Shown here: positions 19,216-28,204 of the stretch, in pieces
Layout: the number at the start of each line of letters is the position of its first letter
Position numbering within the stretch: the first letter of the stretch is position 1
Assembly: GCA_027485995.1 (NCBI GenBank)
Contig: JAIXPW010000043.1
Coordinates: forward strand, 1-64,000
Reading direction: 5' to 3'
DNA length: 64,000 bases
Source: Verrucomicrobiaceae bacterium
GTDB taxonomy: Bacteria; Verrucomicrobiota; Verrucomicrobiia; Verrucomicrobiales; Akkermansiaceae
The notes under the pieces: model-generated
The model's database searches: none
The model's input: the letters and a program-made list of their open reading frames with translations, nothing else
Told to the model about the DNA's origin: nothing
Made by a program: the position numbers and the translations under genes

Positions 19216-22170
19216 TCACTTGTTGAGTTCCTTCTCGGCATCCTTGCGCCGAGCGGTGTTTTTGAGTTTGGGTTCGTTGAGGAGGAATTCGAGGATCTTC
19301 TTCGCATTCTCGTCGTCGCGAAGATCAAGCGCCGTCTTGTGCTCCTGCCACAGGGCCTCCGCATAGACTTCGGGTGCCGCCTTGTAGGCACCCTGGACCC
19401 GCTGATAGACCGCGCGGGCCTGCTTGAGGAGCTCACGGCTGGCGTCGATCCCCTGGGCCTTGGCGGCCTGACGACGGAGGCTGAGAGCCTTGAGGAGATA
19501 GGCCTTTCCAGCACCCTCGCCTCTGAAGCCCTTGTCTCCGATCATGTTGTCGGCCAGTTTCTCAGCATTTTCGTACTCCCCGAGCTCAACCATGGCTTCG
19601 AGCTTGCCGAGATTCGCTTCCTTGAAGCGGGACATGCCGGGAATGGTCTCGATGGCGTTGTTGAAGATCTTCAAAGCCTCGTCCGGCTTCTTGCGGGCAA
19701 GAGCGACTTGGCCGAGCCCGACAGGGCCGGAGTCGGAGAAGGAGGAGTCCGAATAACGGTCCTTCAGGCGCTGGAACATGGCCTGGGCTTCATCGAGCTT
19801 GCCGTTCTTGAGCAGGATGTCACCGACCACGGTCAGCAGCATCGGGCTGAGGGCGGCGGGATCGGTGGCATTGGTGGCGATGCCCTTCAGGTAGAGTTCG
19901 GACTTGTCATTCCGCTTCAGCGCCTGGGCCAGTCGGGCACGGGCATAATAGACACGGGCGTTGGTGGTCGCATTCTGCCTGCCCTCGACGATCTTGTTGA
20001 GGACTTCAACCAACTGCTTGTCGATGGCGTCCACGTCGATGTTTGCCGGCTTCACATTGCGGGGTACAAAGCTCTTCACCAATTCGTCAATGAGCTGCTC
20101 GACCAACTCGGACGCCGGGTTGCCGATTTCGGCCTTGAGGGTGTCCGCGATGAGCTGGGTGGCTTCGGCGCCCTTGCCCAAGCGGGTCAGCGCCTTGCTG
20201 ATCCAGCCGATGCTGGTCATCACAAGGTTGCTCTTGGGGAACTTCTTGACGAAGTCGCTGTGGAGTTCGGCGATCCCCGCCCAGTCCTTGCGGCCCTGAA
20301 GGATGGTGGTGGCGGATTCGAGGGCGTATTGGATCACATCCTCCGGGCTTTCGGTGTAGATGGCCTTCTTGAAGGCATCGAAGGCGATGGCTTCCGGGTC
20401 CACGCCCTTGGCGGGATCGGCCTTCATCTTTTTGGCAGTGTCCGCGAGGAGGGTCAGCATCGACCCGGCGGCTAGGTCATCGGGATGGACCTGAAGGTAG
20501 GCATCGAGATCGCGCACGATTTTCTCCGGACTCACGGTGGAGTCATTGGAGTCGATGAAGGCGAGTCGATACACCATGTCCCCGGCGTAGCGACCGTTCG
20601 GGAAGCGGCTGAGGTAGGCCTTGCAGCCTGCGAGTGCCTCCTTGTAGTTGTTGGTGAGGAAATAGGCCATCGCCACGTAGTAGGTGGCGGTCTCGACCAT
20701 CTCGCTGTTCGGGAAGCTCTTGATGAACCCATTCAGGAGGGCCGCAGAGCCGGCATGGTCACCGGTCTGGAACTTGGCCACGCCGAGGTAGAAATTGTAG
20801 CGATCGAGCGTGGTGGATTTGGGGAAGCGCTTGATCAGGTCGGCATACCAATCGGCGACCTTGGCCCAATCGCCTTTTTGGACGAGGATTTCCCCAACCA
20901 AAAGGGCAACCTGCTCGGCATTCTCCGCATCGGGATACTTCCGGAGGTAGCGGGTGCCCAGGGTGAGGAGCTGCTCGGTGTTCTTGAGGGTGTTGAAGAT
21001 CACCACTTCGGCGAAAGCAGCGGCCTTGGCGTCGGGGGCGTTCTCGAACTTGAGGCGCATCGTCCTGAACACTGCAAGGGCCTCTTCATGACGATCAAGG
21101 TAGTAGAGACAACGACCACGACGCATCAGGATGGCGGCATCGAGATCCGCCTTGCCTTCGATCGCGGCAAGAGCGGTCTGGGCCTGATCGATGGCGGCAT
21201 CGATCATCGCGAGAAGCTCTCCGACGTTGGAGCGTTGTTCGATGCCCCTGCTGGCCTCGGCTGCCACCCGGGCCTTGAGGGTGGCGGAGTCCTTGCGCAT
21301 GGCCTCCAGGGAAGCCTGCTGGATCGAAAGTATTTCCTGGCGGGGAGGAATCGAGCGATAGATGGCCAGAGCGGCGTCATACTGCTGGGCTCCGACCAAC
21401 TCGTCCGCACGGACGATGACCTGGTTGGCATACCAAGCCATCGAGTCACGGACTCCTTCCTGATTGAGAAGGCGATCCAAGTAGGCGACAAGGTCTTCCA
21501 GCTTTCCGGTATCGGCCAGAAGTCCGATGACCTGCACGGCTGCGCCGGTCTGGGTGGGAGACTTGACATCCGAGCCCATCAGGCTGCGGAACACCTTCAG
21601 GGCCTCTTCAGGCTTGTCGGTGTCGATGTAAACCTGTCCGAGGTAGAGCCCGGCTTCCGAGCGGTATTTCGGATCAACCGAAGCCTTGGTGAGTGCGTCG
21701 ATGGCCCGCTGCTTCTTGTCATCGCCATCCTGCAGCATGCAGGCGCGTCCGACGCCGAGGTAGCAGCGGCTGGCATACTCGCCCTTGGGGAATTTCTTCA
21801 GGCAGTCGGTGAAGGCCTCTTCTGCCTGTGCGTTGTTTCCGCCGAGAAGTTGGGCGAGACCGATGTTGAAGTAGAGCATCTCAAAAGGAGCTCCCTGACG
21901 GTTGCCGAGAGCCTTGATGAGTTCGTTCAGCTTGTCGACGACCTTGGGATACTCCTTTGCCGCGAAAGCGTCCTCTGCTTCCTTGAAGAGCCTGATCAGC
22001 GTGGCAGGGGACACGACGGACACCGGTGGCGGTGTCGGAGCCGCAGGAGCACCGGATGGCTTGTTGGGCTTGACGGGTGGTGGGGCCTGCGCTCCAGCGA
22101 TGCCAGCCGATGCCACGACGAGGGAGGCGCACAGGATGCGCCCGTATTGCTTGGATTTTAGAGAGGCCAT
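19216..22170 (-). CDS. Large periplasmic TPR-repeat protein
   Basis: This 984-residue protein has a signal peptide (MASLKSKQYGRILCASLVV, cleaved near GAQA), a Pro-rich linker and then many tetratricopeptide-like repeats to the C terminus. Examples are LFKEAEDAFAAKEYPKVVDKL, DCLKKFPKGEYASRCYLGVG, KGDWAKVADWYADLIKRFPKS and NGKLDEAQAMFQRLKDRY. The KRFPKS-type spacing resembles the YbgF/BamD group of envelope repeat proteins. Second gene of the leftward run, 130 bases after the PA14-like gene, it could organise substrate or cell-wall contacts for the motor. Long open frames on the opposite strand here are composition artefacts. Confidence 0.8.
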   Translation of the reverse strand: MASLKSKQYGRILCASLVVASAGIAGAQAPPPVKPNKPSGAPAAPTPPPVSVVSPATLIRLFKEAEDAFAAKEYPKVVDKLNELIKALGNRQGAPFEMLYFNIGLAQLLGGNNAQAEEAFTDCLKKFPKGEYASRCYLGVGRACMLQDGDDKKQRAIDALTKASVDPKYRSEAGLYLGQVYIDTDKPEEALKVFRSLMGSDVKSPTQTGAAVQVIGLLADTGKLEDLVAYLDRLLNQEGVRDSMAWYANQVIVRADELVGAQQYDAALAIYRSIPPRQEILSIQQASLEAMRKDSATLKARVAAEASRGIEQRSNVGELLAMIDAAIDQAQTALAAIEGKADLDAAILMRRGRCLYYLDRHEEALAVFRTMRLKFENAPDAKAAAFAEVVIFNTLKNTEQLLTLGTRYLRKYPDAENAEQVALLVGEILVQKGDWAKVADWYADLIKRFPKSTTLDRYNFYLGVAKFQTGDHAGSAALLNGFIKSFPNSEMVETATYYVAMAYFLTNNYKEALAGCKAYLSRFPNGRYAGDMVYRLAFIDSNDSTVSPEKIVRDLDAYLQVHPDDLAAGSMLTLLADTAKKMKADPAKGVDPEAIAFDAFKKAIYTESPEDVIQYALESATTILQGRKDWAGIAELHSDFVKKFPKSNLVMTSIGWISKALTRLGKGAEATQLIADTLKAEIGNPASELVEQLIDELVKSFVPRNVKPANIDVDAIDKQLVEVLNKIVEGRQNATTNARVYYARARLAQALKRNDKSELYLKGIATNATDPAALSPMLLTVVGDILLKNGKLDEAQAMFQRLKDRYSDSSFSDSGPVGLGQVALARKKPDEALKIFNNAIETIPGMSRFKEANLGKLEAMVELGEYENAEKLADNMIGDKGFRGEGAGKAYLLKALSLRRQAAKAQGIDASRELLKQARAVYQRVQGAYKAAPEVYAEALWQEHKTALDLRDDENAKKILEFLLNEPKLKNTARRKDAEKELNK

Positions 22171-22300
22171 ACAGAAAGACGGGTTGGTTGTTTCATGACA
22201 GCGCAGCTTGTCAAGCTGAAGAGACGTCAGGGAACTTTACTCCAAAATGAGTAAAGGTCGAGGACGCTTTTGCGACGAGCTTTTGCGGCGGATATTGGGT

Positions 22301-23656
22301 TTAGAAATCAAGGTCCCTCCCTCCGCTGACGAATTTCCAAATCGGTCCTTCGGCGTCGTAGGGTGGAGCGTTGTCGGACTTTGAGGGCTCCGGTTGGCTG
22401 CCGTCGAGCCGAAACAATGGCAGAATCGGAAGTCCGGCCGGTTTTTTCTGACCGCTTTCTCCCACTTCCTCGATCAGCAACGAGGCACAGAACAGGCCAC
22501 CGGGGATCTCGCTGATGAGAATTTCGATCGGATAGGATCTGCCTGCGACGGCCTCGAACTCGGGACCCACCGCCAGTCCGCCGATATCGCCGTTCCAATT
22601 CCGGGTGGTGTCGTATTGGAGCAGCGTCAGCGGCAGTTTCATGGGGGAATCCTTCAGCTTTTTCGCCAGATCCCGATTTTCAGTCTCACCCCGCAGGACC
22701 GGAAGGATGCCGGTGAGATGCACGCCGGTGGTGCCGGACGTGTAGCCGTAATCGAACACATGTCGGTGGTTGAACCGAACCACGAGCACGTCGTCGCCCG
22801 CGCCCACAAAGCGATAGCGACCGGTCGCCGGGGGGCTGACCACGCCGCGATACACGACCATCCAGCGGCTGGGCTGCACCTCCTTTTCGCATCCGAAGGC
22901 TGCCGGCGCGGCATCCGCCCCCATCTTGGGGATGTAGATCCGGTTCTGACGGAGTGTTTGGGGGGCCTTGTAGAACTTGGAAAGCGAACGCTCCTTCCAT
23001 CCACGGTTGGTGAAATCGCGGATGACCTCCTTGACCTCCTCGTTCGAGAGGCCAGTGGGCTTGCGGTCAGAGGTCTGCTTGAAGTCGTAGAAGGTGCCAA
23101 CCAGCGCATCGACCGTGGAATCGATCATGCCGAAGGGATTTCCTTTCCCGCCGCCGCCGCCGAAGCCGAAGCCCTTGCCGTCACCTTTTCCGCCACCGCT
23201 GCCGTTTCCGAGGCCGGAACCATTCCCGGCACCGCCGAAACCGCCTGAGAGACCACCACCGCCGATGGAACTGAGGGACGACATTTCCCCGAAGCTGTCG
23301 CCCGGATCCGGGATGGCGAAACTCGAGACCGCCCCCTCGGCGAAGACCCGCTTCACGTTGCTGCTCGGAGTGATCTTTGCGCGCTGCTTTTTCTTCAACT
23401 CATGCTCAAGACCCCGCTCGCTGCCGCCTCCGCCACCACCGCCGCCGGGAGGCATGAAATCGACGGTCTTCTCAACCGGGTGGATGTATTGAAAGATGAT
23501 GAAAGCTCCGGCGACAAGCAGGAGCACATGGACCAGGATCGCGATGGTCAAAGACCCACCGCCGATCCTCGCCCAGAAGCCAACCTTCTGCCGCCTGGGT
23601 TTAACATCAATCGCCTGATGGCCGATCTGCTGGAACTGTTCTTCTGTGGTATCCAT
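22301..23656 (-). CDS. TonB-like anchor fused to PA14-like domain
   Basis: This 451-residue protein shares its first 170 or so residues with the protein at 14458-16077: GFWARIGGGSLTIAILVHV membrane anchor, TVDFMPPGGGGGGGG, SSNVKRVFAEGAVSSFAIP and a Gly-rich linker. The C-terminal half differs: it has a PA14-type segment (SPPATGRYRFVGAGDDVLVV then HVFDYGYTSG and later ALLIEEVG-like strands), a domain that often binds carbohydrate. I chose the ATG at 23656 since the upstream open frame lacks a plausible start. It heads the leftward run and may be regulated from the 216-base gap that separates it from murG. Confidence 0.78.
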   Translation of the reverse strand: MDTTEEQFQQIGHQAIDVKPRRQKVGFWARIGGGSLTIAILVHVLLLVAGAFIIFQYIHPVEKTVDFMPPGGGGGGGGSERGLEHELKKKQRAKITPSSNVKRVFAEGAVSSFAIPDPGDSFGEMSSLSSIGGGGLSGGFGGAGNGSGLGNGSGGGKGDGKGFGFGGGGGKGNPFGMIDSTVDALVGTFYDFKQTSDRKPTGLSNEEVKEVIRDFTNRGWKERSLSKFYKAPQTLRQNRIYIPKMGADAAPAAFGCEKEVQPSRWMVVYRGVVSPPATGRYRFVGAGDDVLVVRFNHRHVFDYGYTSGTTGVHLTGILPVLRGETENRDLAKKLKDSPMKLPLTLLQYDTTRNWNGDIGGLAVGPEFEAVAGRSYPIEILISEIPGGLFCASLLIEEVGESGQKKPAGLPILPLFRLDGSQPEPSKSDNAPPYDAEGPIWKFVSGGRDLDF

Positions 23657-23872
23657 GCAGTGGGAACGCGGGAGGTCGGGGCATCTTAGGAGGATCGCTG
23701 CCGCCACCTGCGACCCGACCCCCGGAAGACCTACTTTTTTCCAGCAACTCCGGGTTTTAGGCATTGCCTGATAATCAGGAAGTGTTGCACATTTGCCCTA
23801 GGCGCACCGGCAGTTTCCATCAGGAGCATTTCGAGTCGTGTCCGCGGAATATTTTCCCAGCATCGAAGAGTC

Positions 23873-24964
23873 GTGTCGAAATCCCTCAAGGTCGTGATCG
23901 CATGCGGTGGCACTGGTGGCCACCTGTTTCCCGGAATCGCCGTGGCCGAGACCTTGCAGGCCCGCGGACACCAACCGCTGCTGTTGATTTCGCAGAAGAA
24001 GGTCGATCGCGAGGCCTCGGCGAAGTATCGCGGGCTGAGCTTCGAGGCGATCGAGGCGGTGGCGAAACCGAAGACCTTTTCCCTGAAGATGCTGCCCTTC
24101 CTGTGGAAGCTCTGGAAAACGACGCGCCACTGCAAACGGCTGTTGAAGCACTTCGGCGCGGACGCGGTGCTCGGCATGGGCGGCTTCACCTCGCTGCCTC
24201 CGGTCCTCGCCGGACACCGGATGGGCCTGAAAACCTTCGTGCATGATTCCAACGCTCGACCCGGCCGCGCCAACGTGCTGACCAGCCGTTTCTGCAATCG
24301 GGTGTTTCTCGGAATGGAGGCCGCCCGACCCTTTTTCCGCCAGAGCGAAATCGTGATCACCGGCACTCCGGTGCGCGATGAAATGGTCCACCTGCCCTCA
24401 CGAGCGGAGGGCGCCGAGGCATTCCGGCTCGATCCGAAAAAGCCGGTTCTGCTGGTGATGGGCGGCAGCCAGGGCGCGAAACGCCTCAACGACCTCGCCG
24501 CCGAAAGCGCCGCCCTTTTTCCCGCTGACATCCAGATCCTCCACATCGCCGGCACCGCCGATCTCGAACGGGTGCAACAGACCGTGGGGAATCGCGACAA
24601 CTACCGCGTCGTCGGATTCTGCGACAAGATGGCCCTGGCCTATGCCGCGTCCGATCTGATCATCGCCCGCTCCGGTGCCTCCAGCCTGACGGAAATCGCC
24701 CACGCCGGGCTGCCCTCGATCCTGGTCCCCTTCCCCTACGCCGCCGACGACCATCAGACGAAGAACGCCCTGGTCTTCAGCGAGGCAGGCGCGGCCGAAT
24801 TGATTCAGGAACGCGACCTGGATGCGGCGAAACTCGCCCAACTCGCTTCCGGCATTTTGAACGACTTGCAAACCCACGGGCGCATGGCACAAGCCGCGCG
24901 CGCGCTCGATGTCCCGGATGCTTCCGTCCGTGTCTGCGACGCGATCGAAGCGACCCTTTCCTGA
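23873..24964 (+). CDS. murG: UDP-GlcNAc:lipid I N-acetylglucosaminyltransferase MurG
   Basis: MurG adds GlcNAc to lipid I to make lipid II on the inner face of the membrane. The 363-residue protein has the N-terminal glycine motif CGGTGGHLFPGIAVAE, GMGGFTSLPPVLAG, the donor-site GGSQGAKRLND and the SGASSLTEIAHAGLPSILVPFPYAADDHQ block. The start is GTG at 23873 (MSKSLKVVIACGG). murC follows one base after the stop. Upstream is a 216-base divergent gap shared with the Exb-type cluster, so this promoter probably drives the division cluster. Confidence 0.95.
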   Translation: MSKSLKVVIACGGTGGHLFPGIAVAETLQARGHQPLLLISQKKVDREASAKYRGLSFEAIEAVAKPKTFSLKMLPFLWKLWKTTRHCKRLLKHFGADAVLGMGGFTSLPPVLAGHRMGLKTFVHDSNARPGRANVLTSRFCNRVFLGMEAARPFFRQSEIVITGTPVRDEMVHLPSRAEGAEAFRLDPKKPVLLVMGGSQGAKRLNDLAAESAALFPADIQILHIAGTADLERVQQTVGNRDNYRVVGFCDKMALAYAASDLIIARSGASSLTEIAHAGLPSILVPFPYAADDHQTKNALVFSEAGAAELIQERDLDAAKLAQLASGILNDLQTHGRMAQAARALDVPDASVRVCDAIEATLS

Positions 24965-24965
24965 C

Positions 24966-27263
24966 ATGAACGTTCTCAGCCAGCGCCTGACCGACCGCAG
25001 CCAACCGCTGCACATCCACCTCATCGGCGTGGCCGGTTCGGGCATGAGCGGGCTCGCCCTGCTGCTGCTGGGCATGGGCCACAAGGTCAGCGGTTCGGAT
25101 CGCGTCACGACGGCGGAAACCGAACGCATGCAGAAGGTCGGGCTGCAGTTTTCCTCTCCACACACCGCCGAGGCCGTGCGCGGCGCGGACCTTGTGGTTT
25201 ACTCGTCCGCGATTCGTCCGGAGAACCCCGCCTTCGCCGCCGCGCATGCCGCCGGGATCCAATTGCTGAAACGAGCCCAATGCCTCGCCGCGATCCTCCA
25301 CACCAAGAAGGGCATCATCATTTCCGGCACCCACGGCAAGACGACCACCTCGTCGATGACCGCCCACATCCTCCGCGAGGCCCAGCTTTCCCCGAGCCAC
25401 TACGTCGGCGCGGAAATCCCGATCCTCGGCGCGAATGCAAAGTGGTCCGAAGAGGGCGAGCTCATGGTCGCCGAGGGCGATGAAAGCGATGGCACGCTGG
25501 CACTCTATGAGCCCGAACACGCCATCGTGCTCAACATCGAGGCCGAGCATCTCGATTTCTACCGCGATCTCGACCACATCCGTGAGGTGTTCGCGCAGAT
25601 GATGTCCCAGACCCGCGGACGCATCGTCTATTGCAAGGAGGATCCAGTCGCCGCCGAGCTTTGTGGTCCACGGAAAAACTCGGTGTCCTATGGCTGGTCG
25701 GACGCCGACTACGTGGCCGCCGATCTTCGTGAACTGCGCGGTTCCAGCGCCTTCACCGTCGTGCGTCGCGGCGAGGTGCTCGGCGACATCGAGCTGGGCA
25801 TTCCCGGCCGACACAACGTCCTCAACGCCCTCGGAGCGATCGCCCTGGCCGACGGCTGTGGCGCGGACTTCGCTCTAACAGCCCGCGCGCTTTCCACCTT
25901 CGCCGGAGCCAAGCGTCGTTTCGAAACCAAGTATCTTTCCTCGCGCATCCGCATCATCGACGACTACGGCCACCATCCATCCGAGCTGGCCGCCACGCTG
26001 CAGACCGCGCGTTCGTTGAAACCGGGTCGCGTGGTCGTGCTGTTCCAGCCGCACCGCTACTCGCGCACCCAGGCCTTGGCCGATGATTTCGGAAAGGCCC
26101 TGCAGGCGGCCGACCGGGTGTTCATCACCTCGGTTTACGCCGCCAGCGAACTGCCGATCCCCGGCATCAGCGGCGAGACGATCGTCGAGGCTGTTAGAAG
26201 GCACGGCGACATCAAGGTCACCTCGGTGCCCGACCTTTCCATCGCCCACCACACCGTAGGCAACGCACTGGAAGACGGCGATTTGCTCATCACCCTCGGC
26301 GCGGGCAACGTCCACGAGGCCGGCACGAAGATCGCGCGCGACCTGAAGACGCTCGATGAAATGCTGGCCCTCGTTCCGCAAGGAGAGATCGATGGCAAGC
26401 TCTACGAACCGATGCGCCGCCACACGACCATGCTCGTTGGCGGTCCGGCGCAATTCTGGCTGGAGCCGCACAGCTTCGAGGCCTTCGCCGCGCTGGTGAA
26501 CTACTGCAGGGATCGTAGCATCGCCGTCCGCGTTGTCGGCCGCGGCTCGAACCTCCTCGTCCGCGACGGTGGCATCCGCGGTGCGGTGATCCATCCCAAC
26601 GGTGAAATTTTTTCCGAAGTGAAGGTCGTCGATGGCCTGCTCGTCGCCGGGGCCGGAGTCCGTCTGAAGAAACTCGCCAGCACCGCGGGCGACGCGGGCA
26701 TCGGCGGCTTCGAGTGGATGGAAGGCATCCCCGGTAATGTCGGCGGCGCTCTCCGCATGAACGCCGGGGCGATGGGGATCGAAACCTTTGACCAGGTGGT
26801 CAGCGTCACCTTCCTCGACGAGGACGGCGAAATCCGCACCCGCAGCCGCGAGGAGATCGTGGCCCACTACCGCAACGTCCCGGACCTGCGGAGAAACTTC
26901 GCCTTGCAGGCAGTCTTCAAGGGCACGCCCGATTCCGCCGAGCACATCAAGGAACGCTGGGATGCCTCCCGCGCCAAGCGCCGCACCTCCCAGCCGATCG
27001 CCGCCAGCGCTGGCTGCATGTTCAAAAATCCGGAGTCCACACCCGCCGGAAAGCTGGTCGATGAGCTCGGCCTCAAAGGCTCGTCACACGGCAAGGCCGC
27101 CGTTTCCGACATCCACGGCAACTTCATCGTCAACTCCGGCGGAGCCTCGGCCAGCGATGTGCTCGGCTTGATCGAAACCATCCGCGCCACCGCCCGCGAG
27201 CAGCGCAACATCGAGCTCGAACCCGAGGTCAAGATCCTCGGCGATGACGACTACACCTTCTGA
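24966..27263 (+). CDS. murC/murB: Fused MurC-MurB (muramate-alanine ligase and enolpyruvoyl reductase)
   Basis: This 765-residue fusion joins two muropeptide steps. MurC (about residues 1-460) shows IHLIGVAGSGMSGLA, the ATP loop GTHGKTTTSS (Lys about 125), VAEGDESDGT and DDYGHHPSE, and adds L-Ala to UDP-MurNAc. MurB (about 475-765) shows VRVVGRGSNLLVRDGG, GIPGNVGGALRMNAGAMG and SAGCMFKNPE with Ser in the reduction site, and makes UDP-MurNAc using NADPH. The genes are usually separate and adjacent, so fusion fixes their ratio. I chose the ATG at 24966, one base after murG; the frame is open to 24909 inside murG. A TCTAACAG copy lies at 25874-25881 and an inverted copy at 26191-26198. Confidence 0.93.
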   Translation: MNVLSQRLTDRSQPLHIHLIGVAGSGMSGLALLLLGMGHKVSGSDRVTTAETERMQKVGLQFSSPHTAEAVRGADLVVYSSAIRPENPAFAAAHAAGIQLLKRAQCLAAILHTKKGIIISGTHGKTTTSSMTAHILREAQLSPSHYVGAEIPILGANAKWSEEGELMVAEGDESDGTLALYEPEHAIVLNIEAEHLDFYRDLDHIREVFAQMMSQTRGRIVYCKEDPVAAELCGPRKNSVSYGWSDADYVAADLRELRGSSAFTVVRRGEVLGDIELGIPGRHNVLNALGAIALADGCGADFALTARALSTFAGAKRRFETKYLSSRIRIIDDYGHHPSELAATLQTARSLKPGRVVVLFQPHRYSRTQALADDFGKALQAADRVFITSVYAASELPIPGISGETIVEAVRRHGDIKVTSVPDLSIAHHTVGNALEDGDLLITLGAGNVHEAGTKIARDLKTLDEMLALVPQGEIDGKLYEPMRRHTTMLVGGPAQFWLEPHSFEAFAALVNYCRDRSIAVRVVGRGSNLLVRDGGIRGAVIHPNGEIFSEVKVVDGLLVAGAGVRLKKLASTAGDAGIGGFEWMEGIPGNVGGALRMNAGAMGIETFDQVVSVTFLDEDGEIRTRSREEIVAHYRNVPDLRRNFALQAVFKGTPDSAEHIKERWDASRAKRRTSQPIAASAGCMFKNPESTPAGKLVDELGLKGSSHGKAAVSDIHGNFIVNSGGASASDVLGLIETIRATAREQRNIELEPEVKILGDDDYTF

Positions 27264-27266
27264 CCC

Positions 27267-28193
27267 ATGATCGATCCCACTCTCCTCATCGCCGTCCTCA
27301 TGGGCGGCCCCGGTTCCGAACGCGAGGTTTCGCTGGCCTCCGGAAAGGCCGTGCTCAAGGCCCTCCAGGAACGCGGCTTGAACGCGGTCGGCGTCGATGT
27401 GACCGGCAGGGAGATCGATCTTCCCGAAGGCACCGGTCTCGCCTTCAACGTCATCCACGGCACCTTCGGCGAGGACGGCCAGCTCCAGGACATTCTTGAG
27501 GCGAAAGGCATCCCCTACACCGGAGCCGGAGCCGCCAGCAGCCGACTCGCCTTCGACAAGAATCTCGCCAAGGCCCGCTTCCTCGCTCATCAGGTCCCGA
27601 CCCCGCTTGCGGAAATCGTCGAGGTTTCCTCCGGCGTGAAGCTCCCCGAGATGCCCGCGCCCTTCGTGGTGAAACCGCCGCGCGAGGGCTCCAGCGTCGG
27701 CGTCCACATCGTCCGCGATCAGGCCGATGCCCTGGCCGCGATGGAGGATGCCGCGCGTTATGGAAACGACATCCTCGTCGAGCAGTTCATCGAGGGCAAG
27801 GAACTCACCGTCGGCATCTTCGACGACACCGCGATGCCGATCGTCCACATCGCCCCGCGCTCCGGGTTCTACGACATGTCGAACAAGTATCCCTGGCTCA
27901 GTGGTGGCGTCGGCAGCGACTACTACTGCCCCGCCGATCTCGATGAGGAAACCACCGCCGCGGTGCAAGCCGCCGCCCTCGCCGCGCACCGCTCGTTGGG
28001 CATCGAGGTTTATTCGCGCGTCGATGTCCTGCTCGACGCTCAGAACCGCCCCTTTGTCCTCGAGGCGAACACGATCCCCGGCATGACCGAAACCAGCCTG
28101 CTGCCGAAGTCCGCCGCCGCGCACGGGATTGCCTTCGCCGACCTCTGCCTCCGAATCGCTGAAATTTCGCTGAGCCTTCGCACGAACGTCTGA
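27267..28193 (+). CDS. ddl: D-alanine--D-alanine ligase
   Basis: This 308-residue ATP-grasp enzyme makes the D-Ala-D-Ala dipeptide for peptidoglycan. Motifs include MGGPGSEREVSLASG, FNVIHGTFGEDGQLQ, PYTGAGAASSRLAFDK, VKPPREGSSVGVH and the C-terminal EANTIPGMTETSLLPKSAAAHG. The length is normal for the family. It begins 3 bases after murCB and ends 11 bases before ftsQ, so it is inside the same operon. Confidence 0.95.
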   Translation: MIDPTLLIAVLMGGPGSEREVSLASGKAVLKALQERGLNAVGVDVTGREIDLPEGTGLAFNVIHGTFGEDGQLQDILEAKGIPYTGAGAASSRLAFDKNLAKARFLAHQVPTPLAEIVEVSSGVKLPEMPAPFVVKPPREGSSVGVHIVRDQADALAAMEDAARYGNDILVEQFIEGKELTVGIFDDTAMPIVHIAPRSGFYDMSNKYPWLSGGVGSDYYCPADLDEETTAAVQAAALAAHRSLGIEVYSRVDVLLDAQNRPFVLEANTIPGMTETSLLPKSAAAHGIAFADLCLRIAEISLSLRTNV

Positions 28194-28204
28194 CCCCGAC
28201 CGCC

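Noticed and set aside
19195-22161. Long open frames (426 and 558 codons) antisense to the large TPR protein
   Set aside because: High G+C makes antisense frames open; their translations lack signal peptides, motifs or a sensible composition, while the TPR frame has both signal and repeats.
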